From Acanthamoeba lenticulata (taxonomy: Eukaryota > Discosea > Longamoebia > Acanthamoebidae), in contig NAVB01000103.1 in the NCBI GenBank assembly GCA_002179805.1, positions 1 through 44,543 of the forward strand: a DNA stretch of 44,543 bases, given 5' to 3'. Below are positions 21,093-31,183 of this stretch, one piece after another. The position numbers and the translations under genes are program-made. Within the stretch, counting starts at the first letter, position 1. Every line of letters starts with the position of its first letter. The notes below the pieces were generated by a model. That model saw only the letters and a program-made list of their open reading frames with translations. It was not told where the DNA came from and made no database searches.

Positions 21093-22660
21093 TCATTCCT
21101 TTACCAACGACGGTCGCGCCTCTACATCGTGAGGAGGAGGGAAGGAGAGGCAGAAGAAGGGATCGTATTCGGTCGATCCGGCCTCGTTGAAGTAGCCCAC
21201 CTGATTGCTGGCAACCAGCAGCCCGCCCACCTTCTGCGCTGAGCTCCAGTGCTGAAACAAAAAACACATGGAAGTTGGTGCATAGCCTCTACTCGACGAG
21301 GAGCGAGGCTGTCACGTACCGTGTGGCCAAAGAGCCATGCGACGATGGGTTCATCGAACATGGAGGTCAAATCCGAAGCATACATGTTGGAGATGGCCGA
21401 CCTCGTGAACTTGGGGCTTGCCGTTTTCTCGAAGGTGGGTGCGTGGTGAGTCAGCACAACTACCTTCTCACCCCGCGCGGCAGCTCCTGCGATCTCCTCC
21501 TTCAGCCATACCACGTCTAACACAGCACATCGGATCGTCAGCGGCTTCTACGCGGCGCATTTCAGAAGGCTCGACCTCTTCAACCAGAGATCGAGTTGGC
21601 GCACCAGCGTGGTGCCACCCAACGGTGTCGCGCACGGTGGCCTTGCGCTTCTGGCCCGTAGCGGCATCAATCACGAATACCTTCTTGTAATCACTGCCCG
21701 ACTTCTGGAGCGGTGAGACGGGAGTGAGCTATTGTGATGCCTTCTGTAGCGTTTGATCTGGCTCGCGCACCTCAATCATTGCTGCATCAGCCGAGTCGAC
21801 TTCAATGTAGGACCAGAGCGTGCAGCCCAGCACGCGATAGCCCTGCGCCACTGTAAGTCACATGTACGACGAAGCAGTGAGAGAGAAAGAGGCGGCTTGC
21901 CTTGTACAGGAGGCTCGTGCGGTCAAGGAAGTGGATGTTGCGCTGAGGTGCCTCATCGCAGATGTCGCGGATGCGCTGCTTGACCGCTTCGTAGTCTGGA
22001 CTCACCGACCCAGCCCTGCTCACCAACCACCCCTCGTGCGTAAAAACGACGTTTGAGCATACGAGTATGGGGTTACATCGACTTACGCGTAGAACTCGTG
22101 ATTGCCGGCCAACACAAACACCGTCTCGAAGCTGTATGCATGCGCGTGCAAAGAGCGTGAAGTTTGTTGGTTCTTCTTCATCGCCTGCGTAGTTGATATG
22201 AGGCAGGCATACCGAGCGGCCTGCTGGAGAAGGAAGTCTCGGTAGGTGTCACGTGTAGGATAGCCTGCACAAGCAAGGGGTGAGCAAGAAGGAGACGGCT
22301 GAGCTCACAAGTAGTATTGTGGAGGCGGGCACCAATGTCGCCTAGCAGAGCCAAGCACTCGCCTAGAACAGGGATCTGGCCTGAGGCAGGTGAGGGTTAG
22401 TGGTAGAGGAAGACAACAACCCAACCATACGACGGGTCGCACCGTCAGACAAGTTGTACTTCTCGCTGAGCAGCTCCCCGAACCTGCACCATCCCCACCC
22501 GCCAGTGGTCACCACCTGAAGGAAAAAGAACAAGGCTGACTGGGTATGCAGGAGAGCACCTGGAGAGGCCGAAGGAGCCCACGAAGGCCTCCAGGTGCAG
22601 GTCGCTGGCCACCTGCAACCGCCAGGCCGCCGAGGGCTGCTCGGGTGTGCTGGCCTCCAT
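21093..22660 (-). CDS. Calcineurin-like metallophosphoesterase
   Basis: Single-domain metallophosphoesterase with an intact active site, assembled from about nine exons. Exon 1 (ATG 22660) gives WRLQVASDLHLEAF, the DxH motif. Then ECLALLGDIG (GD), FVLAGNHEFYAPDYEAVKQ (GNHE), RVLGCTLWSY, KVVVLTHHAPTF (H) and WLFGHTHWSS (GHTH). The C-terminus reads GLLVASNQVGYFNEAG and then DPFFCLSFPPP. All metal ligands expected for the superfamily are present, so it is probably active, but the substrate is unknown. The intron 21843-21900 (58 nt) appears to use a GC donor (TACAAG|GCAAGC) with acceptor GCGCAG; no GT donor gives the correct phase. One other acceptor, in the exon beginning PDYEAVKQ, is weak (GAG). 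Confidence 0.85.
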
Positions 22661-22848
22661 GCTCTCGGGTCGTCACGTTATGCCTTTCAGTGACCGAAGG
22701 CCTTTTTTGCGTTCTTGTCGACACCATAACAACTTTGTGCGACGAGAAGAGCCCTCACCAACAAGACCGTGGAAGAGATGACGTGACGCTAACAAATCAA
22801 AGATAAGCGGGAGAGTGATCAATTCGGTCCACTTAGAGGAAGAACGAA

Positions 22849-23304
22849 ATGAGCAAGAGAACAGCGGGCGAAGGCACTCGCGCTGCCCCAACAGGGAAGA
22901 AGGCCAAGCTGAGTGGAGAACCAGTGGTGCAGCACGACGATGAAGAGAAACGGCAGACCCTCATCGAAGAGTACAAGCACCTGACCAACGAGCTTTTGCC
23001 TGCCGAGGCACGCAAGCACACCGGCACGCCAACTCGATGGCCGATTCGATTGAATCACTGCTTCCAGCGAGTCATCTTGGACAATCTCTTCGAGGACGTA
23101 TGGTACACGCACCTTCGCGAGGGCGACTCTCGTGGACGAAAGGGACCCGCCATGCATCAGCTGCGCGTCGAGCAGCTGGAGCGAGCATTGGCGCTAGGAC
23201 AACAAATGCTTGCTGGTGGGGCCGAAGTCGTGCGAGAATTGAACATGCGTTCCCTCACATGGCGAGGAAAGCAGAAGAGACGTACTCAATCTTCCAAACA
23301 TTAG
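22849..23304 (+). CDS. Small conserved protein with NHCFxRVILDN motif
   Basis: An intronless frame of 151 residues. The N-terminus is basic (MSKRTAGEG...TGKKAKL), a possible nuclear signal. The core reads RWPIRLNHCFQRVILDNLF, then DVWYTHLREG, then AMHQLRVEQLERALALGQQM, and it ends NMRSLTWRGKQKRRTQ. From memory, the motif series NHCF-RVxxDN, W..L, QL..EQL..A, N..SL.WRGK recurs in fungal and other eukaryotic proteins of unknown role, some annotated as GNAT-like, though no acetyl-CoA loop is visible here. It is transcribed divergently from the metallophosphoesterase, with 188 bases between the start codons. I cannot assign a function. Confidence 0.75.
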   Translation: MSKRTAGEGTRAAPTGKKAKLSGEPVVQHDDEEKRQTLIEEYKHLTNELLPAEARKHTGTPTRWPIRLNHCFQRVILDNLFEDVWYTHLREGDSRGRKGPAMHQLRVEQLERALALGQQMLAGGAEVVRELNMRSLTWRGKQKRRTQSSKH

Positions 23305-23455
23305 CCGCCTACAGCGTCTAGGCCACTACTGCATTTCTTACTTTTTGCGCTTTGGGCCCTAAAAATTACAAGGAGCCAGACGAGGTTAATTTCATATACA
23401 TTAAAGGAATATCAGATATTCAGGCGATTGTTTTTATCTCTCCGCCAAGAAGAAC

Positions 23456-25739
23456 ATGACAAGAAAGGGTCCGTCCCGCACAGCCTTGGGCCTTTGGTGT
23501 CTTAGTACGATCATCATTTGCGCTCTGTGTTCCACAATTGCCAGTGCAATAACCACCAGTAGCGCGTGGACGACGGCCAGCCTCAGCCAGGCCCGCATGC
23601 GGTTGGCAGCAACGTCCGTGGGCAACGTGGCCCTCTTTGCTGGTGGCTACGACCCGGGGCCTCAAAAATATAGTGCGGTGGTGGACATCTTCAACGTGAC
23701 CGACGGCTCGTGGAAGACGGCCAACCTCTCCCAGGCCCGCGCTCAACTTGCTGCGACGTCCGTGGGCAATGTGGCCCTCTTTGCTGGTGGCCTCAACTTC
23801 AACTGGACCGCAAGTGCGGTGGTGGACATCTTCAACGTGACCGATGGCTCATGGACGACGGCCAACCTCTCCCAGGCCCGCTGTAATCTGGCGGCTACCT
23901 CGGTGGGCAACCTGGCCATCTTTGCTGGTGGCCAGGAAGGGACGGGCGACAACGCGCCCAGAAGCGCGGTGGTGGACATCTTCAACGTGACTGACGGCTC
24001 GTGGACAACGGCAAACCTCTCCCAGGCCCGCTCTGAACTGGCAGCGGCATCTGTGGCCAACCTGGCTCTCTTTGCCGGTGGCGGTACACTGTCGAACAGA
24101 AGTGCGGTGGTGGACATATTCAACGCGCTGGAAGGCTCGTGGACGACGGCCAGCCTCAGTCTGGCTCGCAACAACCTCAAGGCAACATCTGTCGGCGATC
24201 TGGCGCTCATTGCCGGTGGCACCACAAACGCGAGCACCCTAAGCGCAGTCGTGGACATCTTCAGCGCAACCGATGGCTTGTGGACAACGGCCAACCTCTC
24301 CCAGGGCCGATGGAGCTTCGCAGCGACGTCCGTGAGCAATGTTGCCCTCTTTGCGGGTGGCTCCGATGTGGACATCTTCAACGTGTCTGACAGCTCGTGG
24401 ACAGTAGCCAACCTCTCTCAGGCCCGACGGAGCCTCGCAGCGACGTTCGTGAGCAATGTAGCCCTCTTTGCGGGTGGCTCGGACCAAACCGACTCGGCTA
24501 GTGCGGTGGTGGACATGATGCGTGTCCCCTCGACCTCCACCCTTGTGGGCACCGCGCCGGTGCTCCGGTTTGACGCTGTAGGGTCTGCTGTCGTTATCGA
24601 GCCAAAAGGTACGCGGACTCTTCATTCGCTCGAGTCCTGTTTCTCATTGTCATGGTCGTTGTTGTTGACGGCGGGTGGTGGGGGAGGCAGACAACGCGGG
24701 CGTGGTGCGGTCGGAGCAAAGCCTGCGCGTGGACTTTGGCACCAACGTCACCGAGGTGGGTGGTGAGTTGGCGGTTGTAGGCAGCTTTTCCTTTGATCCA
24801 CGTATGAGCGGCGCTCCTTTTTTGTGCAAACTGGGGCCTTGTTCTCACTGAGTGATGATGATGATGATGACCATGCACCACGCAGAGAGCAGCTACACTG
24901 TGGTGCCGTCCGGATCAGGCGCCAACGCCAGACAGTCGTTTGTCTTCTCCACCACCCTCACCGACGTGGCCGGTGGCACCGATGGTGTCGGCGGAAACGT
25001 GCAAGTGCAGTTCGACCTCTTTGACCGGCAGACGGCCATCCACGTTGGAGACTCCAACGTGACGCTCCTTGCCGAGCCTTCGTTGGCCAAGTTCACGTTG
25101 CGCGTGAGCGAGTGGCCTTGGCGCGGGGGCAGCAACAGTTCGCTCGTGTGGCGCATCATGGTCACTCCACCGTTTACCAACTTTACTCGGGTCGTCACGA
25201 GTGGCGAACCAGACATCACGACCTTCACTCTGACCGGGCAGTTTAGCACCACAAGCAACAGCGGTCGATCTACTACGGAGCAGGGGGAGGAGGTGGGAAA
25301 AACGACGGTGCGCCTGGCGAACGTGGTGACCGTTGATGGCGAGGTCAAGGTCAACACCAACGCGGTGCGGTTCGAGGTGGACGTGGCACGGTCCGAACTG
25401 GTGCTCGTCTTTGCGCGGTTCAACTCGACCCTGGTCTACGATCCTGGTGCCGTTTTCCCGCCCCCCAACTTCGTCCAGCCAACGCCTTCCCCATTCATGA
25501 CAAGATTGGACGCGTGTGCAGATGTGGGTGTGCTGTTTGGCAACGCGGCTGAGCGAAGCGGAGATGACAAGGTGGGCCTCATCATCGGTGTGACCGTCGC
25601 GAGCGCCGTGGCAATCGTGGCCGTGGCCGCAGTGGTGGCTGGCGTGGTGGCTGTGGCGTGGTGGAGGCACAAGTACGCCACGCCAGTGGGGGTACTGTCG
25701 GCAGCGAACTTTCATTACTTTGACGACAAACACCTGTAG
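23456..25739 (+). CDS. Type I membrane protein with kelch-like propeller ectodomain
   Basis: Starts with a signal peptide (ATALGLWCLSTII-like core, ending near CSTIASA). Seven tandem units of about 45-50 residues follow, each of the form SWTTANLSQARxxLAATSVG, NVALFAGG and SAVVDIFNVTDG. This is the kelch pattern (double Gly, then aromatic), so a seven-bladed extracellular propeller is likely. Exon 1 ends at 24608. A small exon at about 24691-24755 and a third from about 24888 give a second ectodomain rich in NxS/T glycosylation sites. A single helix follows (GLIIGVTVASAVAIVAVAAV and on), with a short cytoplasmic tail HKYATPVGVLSAANFHYFDD. The protein probably sits at the plasma membrane as a receptor or adhesin; the ligand is unknown. 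The nearly identical blades suggest recent internal duplication. Confidence 0.85.
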
Positions 25740-25902
25740 AGCTACTCTCTCCTTTTTTCTGCTCTCGAGCGGTCTTTCTCGACGCGCAGGACCCCAGAGG
25801 GGTCCCACATATATATCCACTCCTAACTCCTCGTTGTTTTGCCCTTGAGGCCATCATCAACCTGTGCAAGGGTAAAGGCCTTGCGGTGTGTTAAGCGGGA
25901 TC

Positions 25903-27731
25903 TCAGTCAGATGGCCTTGGGAGAGCTGCGCTGTACGCTCCGAGGTCGGACCACACTGGACTCTGCACGCTCGCTCGTGACGTGAGCGAGATCATGTGCC
26001 TGAACAGGCAAGAAGAAGAAGAAGAAGAAGCAAATGCGTACAGCACACGACCGTCGGGAAACACGCGGAGCGCTGCAGCGTGGTGGACGCCGTGTGGCGC
26101 GCCGTTGAGGTGCAACACGCGCCCTTGGCACACCATCTCGTAGCCCTCTTCCGGCGTGATGAAGTGGTTGCACACGATGAGGTCAAATCCATTCCTTGCA
26201 TTCCATTGCTGGGCGACGTCTAACCACTCCGCGCGTCGTGTAAGGCTCGTCGTCCAACAAGGGACGCAACAAGGCTGGTGCGCATAACGCACCAGGACCC
26301 CAGTAGAAGAAGCTCTCGCGGCCGTACTCGATCTCCCAGCCGAGCTCCGTCTGGGTCCGCGAGAACAGCAGATCGTGGACGGCCCCGCTGGCCTCCTGCA
26401 CGTACCTGAGGCAGCCATACGCACGCGACATGTTACGATCTGTGCGTGGCCGCCAGGCCTCATGCGATGGCAGCACCTGTCCAGCGCGTCGATGTCGGCG
26501 ACGGACTTGAGCTTTGGGCTGAGACCGCCGTGCACGCAAAACACCTGCGTGACGAGTGGCCGTCAGGGACATGGCGCACCAAAGAGACCTGGGGGGGAAG
26601 GGGCGATGCCTGGCCGTCGATCGATGCCGCCAGCGGGAAGCTGGCAAAGAGCTCCTCGCAGAGCTTCTGCCAGAGCGGGTCGCTCTGGACGTAGTGGCAT
26701 CGTAGCTGGTGCCGTAGGTCGTGGATGGCAGCGTGGATCGGGCATTCGCGCTGGCCTCGCAGCAGAAACACGCGTCTCGGGTAGCGCACCTTCAAGGCCA
26801 GCAGCAGACACAGCGTTTGCCACCCGAGCTGGTGCTTCCCGCCGTAGTTGCCCAGGAACAGGTAGTTGGTGTTGGGCGGCTGGCCCTCTGCATGTGATCC
26901 AGCATAGACGTCAGGAATGTCAGGAATGCTACGCGCTCGTCATTCCGAAGAAGAAGGACGAAAGTCCTCAGGATGCATACGGGTGTGGAAGAGTTCGAGA
27001 AGGTCTGCCAGTTGGCCGCCCAGGCCGCCCACCACGACGATCGGGGACGACAGCTTCAGCACGTTGGGCTCTTTGCGCAGGACGTGGGTAGCCTGGGCGG
27101 AAGCCGATCAACGTCAGGTGCCACACGACTTCAAGGAAGCTGAAGCGGTGGTGGTACGAACTCGGGACAGCAGTGCGAGCGCCGCGGGCGCACGGAGCGG
27201 ACGGCCTTCGTGCAGTCGAGCCAATGATTTGTCCGAGATGGGCCACGCGCAGTGCCACTTGAAGCACTCCTGCCAGTTCTCAAAGTGTTTGTGCTTCGGC
27301 CGTGAGCTCTTGAGCCTTTCTGCGCATGTGCGCTCATCCTTCCGAGGCCTCGTTCTACGACTGGGGCTCCTGTGGCGCCACAGGAGCTGTGGGCTCACAC
27401 TGGCCACTGCAGTGGTGGGCGGGCGCTGTTGGTGCCCCACAGTGAAGGGCATCAGGCCGGTCACTGCGGCAATGGCGCTTCGCGAGGCAGTGGTGGTAGA
27501 TGATGATGCCGCAGCCTGAGTGAAGAGGTGCCGCCATAAGAGGTCGTCCCCGGCAAGCTGCCGCAGGCGCTGGTTCACGGCGCCCACCTGGCAAGCCAAG
27601 GCCCGGACTGCTCGTCCAGCTTGCTCGTCTCCGTCGCAGCTTCTGTCGTCACGCGAAGGCGCAAGAGCTGCTTGCACCACTTCATGAAGGATCTGCAGCA
27701 CGACCTCGTCAGGCAGTGCGTTCAGCTCCAT
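25903..27731 (-). CDS. F-box protein fused to a degenerate PPP-family phosphatase domain
   Basis: Exon 1 (27162-27731) starts MELNALPDEVVLQILHEVVQ, an F-box, with LRQLAGDDLLWRHLF closing it. A Ser/Thr linker is followed by the PPP N-terminal helix region RLHEGRPLRAPAALALLSR. Splicing continues in phase into ATHVLRKEPNVLKLSSPIVV (exon 26981-27092), NTNYLFLGNYGGKHQLGWQT (exon from 26887), RYPRRVFLLRGQRECPIH, FCVHGGLSPKLKSVADI, EASGAVHDLLFSRTQTELGW and FDLIVCNHFITPEEGYEM. This is the whole PP1/PP2A-like fold, but GDxHG is GGLGG, GDxxDRG is GNYGGKH and GNHE is GQRE; only HGG and one His survive. It should not bind the dinuclear metal centre. The frame and splice sites are intact, so I call it a pseudophosphatase rather than a pseudogene. 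The HGG-exon junction may use either a GC donor or a GT donor that adds seven residues. Confidence 0.85.
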
Positions 27732-27837
27732 GGAAAGGACCTTTTTTCTTCTTTTTTCTTTTTTCTTTTTTTTGTAGTGAAAAATCGAAAATATATTAAC
27801 AACTGTACATCTTACCACGACGACGATTCAAACCTCC

Positions 27838-29568
27838 TCACACTCCATCGACAAAGAGGCCGTTGGGCTGCATGACATTGGGGTCTTGGAAGAGCGCGTT
27901 TTCGCCCACGGCACTGGTCTCGGTGGCGTCCAGTGCAGAGGCTGGGGCAGTCATCGGCGGTGTTCGGTTGACCCATCGGTAGACCACGTAGCCACCGGCT
28001 GCCACGAGGCCGCCCAGAGCGGCCAGGCCCGCGAGGCCTACGAGGCCGCCGGCCACGCCGCCGGCGATGGCGCCCGTGTTGGATGTGTCCCCGCCGCCAG
28101 GAGGCGACGACGAGGCTGACGGAGAGGCCGATGCCGAGGTCGAGGGCATCGCCGATGGAGAAGAGGATGGTGAAGGAGAAGGCGAAGAGGATGGTGAGTC
28201 CGAAGGTGAAGGCGAGGCCGAGGGTGATGGCGAGGGACTCGCAGAGGACGACGGAGCCAAAGAAGGAGAAGGAGACGGAGAAGGAGAAGGAGAGGCCGAG
28301 GCGGTGGATGAAGGCGAAGGCGAAGGGGAAGAAGAAGGCGAAGGGGAGGAAGAAGGCGAGTCCGAGGGTGAGGCCGAAGGGGACTGCGTGGAGGAGGGCG
28401 TGGGCGAAGGCGAGGATGATGGCGTATCGGAGGCGGATGGCGACGGGGAAGGAGAAGGTGAAGGGGACGAAGAAGGCGACTCTGAGGCTGAGGGAGAGGG
28501 AGAGGGGATGGGAGAGGACGATGCCGAGGAGGACGGGGAAGCTGATGCAGAAGCGCTCGCAGAGGCCGAGGCCGAGGCTGAAGGCGAGGGACTCGCAGAG
28601 GACGAGGCCGAGGGTGAAGCGCTTTGGGATGGGTCCGGGCTTGCTGAGGGCGAGGGCGACACCGAGGATGATGGCGATGGCGATGGCGAGGGCGAAGCGA
28701 TCGGATCAGAGAGCGGCGGTGGTGACAGAGACGGCGAGGACGAGGACGACGGGGACGGCGAAGGGGACGCTGAGGCTGAAGGTGAAGGTGTCGATGAAAC
28801 GGAAGCCGAGGGCGAGGGAGTGGCGGAAGGCGAACGAGAGATCGAGGGAGAAGCAGACGGCGAGGCCGACGGCGGCGCGGGACAAGCGCCGGGATTCGTG
28901 TTGGCCGTCAGCACGTAGGGGACGTTGTTGCACACCCAACAGCTGCTGCCGCCCTTGAAGGCCATCGTGCCGGGTGTGCTCAGCGAGGCGTAGGTGGCGG
29001 TGATCCAGATCGTTGCGTTTTCACCGCAGCCCAGGTTGCTGTTGATCTTCACCAGGCCGCTACCCTTCTCCCAGACGGAATACTGGCTGTTGCACTCGTT
29101 GCCCTGCCCGCCCGAGGGCGACCAGCTGTTGGCACAGCCCGAGACGGTGACCGTGCGCACGGCTGTGCCTGCGGTTGTTCCAAGCCTGGAGATGGATGAT
29201 GTCAAAAGTCAGCCATGTAGAAACGATGGCGACGAAGAACATGAACGTGCCCAAATCCAAAGTCAGAGAGGCCAGGCGAGCCCTGAACGGTGTACTTGAC
29301 CGTGAAGATGCAGGGCGAGAGCTGCCAGGCCTGCGCCGTGATCTTGTAGGGCGACCTGCCGCATCCTGTGCCCAATTGGAGAACAGGAGAAATTCAGTTC
29401 TTTGTTTGCCTTGAGTTTAGGCTGTGATGGTAATGGAGATGTACCTGTGATCGATTTCGTTGTGTAGGCTGTGATGAAGGACGTGGGGTCTTGGGCTTGG
29501 GTGTAGGAGGCCAGGAGCTGAAGGAACAGCGCAATCCCGAGGATTGCCACGCCAGGTCGGATCATCAT
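27838..29568 (-). CDS. Surface protein with long Ser/Pro stalk
   Basis: Start ATG 29568, followed by a signal peptide (MMIRPGVAILGIALFLQLLA, ending near SYTQA). The ectodomain comes from three exons: CGRSPYKITAQAWQLSPCIF joins LGTTAGTAVRTVTVSGCANS by a GTACAC donor inside TVK. It continues to GCGENATIWITATYASLS and SSCWVCNNVPYVLTAN, with paired Cys suggesting a compact disulfide domain. About 250 residues of Ser-Pro/Ser-Ala repeat (PSPSPS, SPSASASA) form a mucin-like stalk. One membrane helix (AGGVAGGLVGLAGLAALGGL) and a short tail ending FVDGV follow. The stalk is probably O-glycosylated or hydroxyproline-glycosylated and lifts the head domain off the membrane. The head family is not recognised. 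The purine-rich complementary strand gives a long acidic frame, which is an artefact. Confidence 0.83.
28110..28870. repeat. Imperfect Ser/Pro-coding hexamer-type repeat
   Basis: Strongly purine-biased on the plus strand (GAGGGCGAAGGC-type units) and pyrimidine-biased on the gene strand, encoding alternating Ser with Pro or Ala. The strand asymmetry is extreme over about 760 bases. It is likely to be length-variable between strains. Confidence 0.8.
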
Positions 29569-30056
29569 CGCGTTCAGTCGGTGTGTAGAGGGTTGTGCTT
29601 TGTGTAGCTTGATGAAGCAAACCAGAAAAGCGTCCCTTTTCAAGGGGAGGAGAAGGCCGCTTCATTAGGCCGCAATTGACTTGCGGCAAGCCAGAGCACT
29701 TCACCACCTGCTCCAAGAGGCCAAGCCCTTCGGCTCACTACACAGCCCGCCCCGGCTAGAAAGTGTTCATGGAGATCTCACGCAATTTCACGCCTCTTGA
29801 CAGCCTTCCAAGAGCCCACTTTCTTAATGCACGGCTACACAGCACACCCACATGTGCGCTCACCACGCCGTTATTGTTGGCTCACGGATTCGCGAATTCG
29901 TTGTGCTGGGGTGCGAGACCTAGCTAGGTCCGAGAAAAAGCCTGGTATTGGCAACATGATATCTCCTGGTGTGGGCAGGTCAGGCTTTGGTTGGGGGCAT
30001 GCTTGTTGACAATGCCAAGTACTTCATTTTTCATCACTTGTTTGATAGCAATGGTT
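29569..30056. other. Intergenic spacer
   Basis: 488 bases between the Ser/Pro-stalk protein start and the tRNA-binding cofactor stop, both on the minus strand. I see no supported gene or tRNA. It should hold the stalk-protein promoter. Confidence 0.4.
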
Positions 30057-31183
30057 TTAATGAATGCCTGAACCATCAGGCAGGTCGGGCACAGCGAGAG
30101 GGCCGTCCTTGGTCACCATCGTCTTGCCTTTGTACGTGGCCTTGCCGCCTGAGATTGGGAGTTGGACGAACAAGATGTAAAAAAGAACGATTTTTATAAA
30201 CGAAAAAAAAATAGAAAAATTAAAAAAAAATAAAAATAAAGAAACGCACCGACGACAGCAAACTCGGGGACGACCTTGCCCCATTGCTTGTGGTTGAGGC
30301 AAGCGGCAGGATCGGAACTGGGCTGCTGGCCCTCGAGATAGACCCGATCGCCGACCTGCGCGCCGGGCGGCGGCGCGACAAGCTTGACCAGCCCTTGGTT
30401 GCTCGTCGCGCTGTCGTCGCCGGCGAGCAGCATGGCATTGCTCTCCTTGCCTCGCAACTACCACCACCTCTACATCAGATAGAAACGATTGGCGACGGGT
30501 GCCAGCAGGACGTGCACACCTTGCTGGCCTTGAGGTTGGTGATGACGACGATGAGCCGGTCCTGCAGCTCCTCCGCCGAGTAGTGCTTGACCAGGCCGGT
30601 CACCTTGGAGAGGAAGTAGAAGGAGTAGAAGAAGTAATGAAGGAATGTCGAGCTGCGCGTTCAGCAGGCTGTTCCACGTCATGGGAGAGAAAGAGAGACG
30701 CACGAGCTGTCGGGTCTCCTGGCCGAGCGCGACTTGGCACACGTAGAGCGAGTCAGCGTCGGGGTGACGCTCGACGGTCACCACGCGCGCCACCTGGGGA
30801 GCGCTCATCCTCCCCATGGTGAACACTAGGTGGAAGGACGACTCGCGTGTTTTCACTTCTTGCACACACGCACCTGGAGGGCCGCTTCCTCGAAGGCGTC
30901 ACGGCTGACGGCCGCCTGCTGCTTGGGCTTCGTCTTCTGCTGCTCCTTGGGCTTGGCCTTTTGGGACTGGGTCTGCTGTTGAGGGGCTTGCTGGACCGGA
31001 GAAGGCGCCGTCTGCGCGCTCTGCTGGGTGCCGCTCCCCTCGGCAGAGGCCACTTCTTCTTGAATTTCAGAAATCAAAGCCCGCAGCTCCTTCAACGAGT
31101 TCGCTGCATTCACGTGTCAGAAGAGAGAGGCAGCAGGAGGGGCAATGGAAAGACTGCATACCAAATGGGCTGACTGTTGCCAT
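30057..31183 (-). CDS. EMAPII-domain tRNA-binding cofactor (AIMP1/Arc1p-like)
   Basis: The OB-fold tRNA-binding domain found in AIMP1/p43, Arc1p and some synthetase C-termini. Exon 1 is tiny: MATVSPF at 31183 and then a GTATGC donor. Exon 2 has a helix (NSLKELRALISEIQEEVASA) and a Gln/Lys/Pro linker (QKAKPKEQQKTKPKQQ). The EMAPII domain follows over several exons: VARVVTVERHPDADSLYVCQ, GLVKHYSAEELQDRLIVVIT, NLKASKLRGKESNAMLLAGD, PPPGAQVGDRVYLEG, WGKVVPEFAVVG, and the final exon KATYKGKTMVTKDGPL. No catalytic synthetase domain is attached, so it is probably a multisynthetase-complex or Arc1p-type cofactor. Exon 1 and its donor are duplicated, inverted, 100 bases upstream. The start codon lies 143 bases from that of the divergent uL11-like gene. 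Confidence 0.9.
31144..31182 (-). repeat. 39-bp inverted repeat, arm A (coding)
   Basis: This arm covers bases 2-22 of the cofactor's first exon, the donor GTATGC and the first intronic bases. It is the exact reverse complement of 31283-31321. Confidence 0.95.

Noticed and set aside
24915..25820. 301-residue minus-strand frame
   Set aside because: It is antisense to the kelch receptor ectodomain and has no recognisable features.
25903..27731. Calling the PPP-like gene an ordinary active protein phosphatase or a pseudogene
   Set aside because: Active phosphatase is rejected because three metal motifs are lost. Pseudogene is rejected because all exons keep phase and splice sites.
28067..28918. 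283-residue acidic plus-strand frame of Glu-Gly repeats
   Set aside because: It is antisense to the Ser/Pro stalk. The minus-strand frame has a signal peptide, Cys domain, membrane helix and splice structure.
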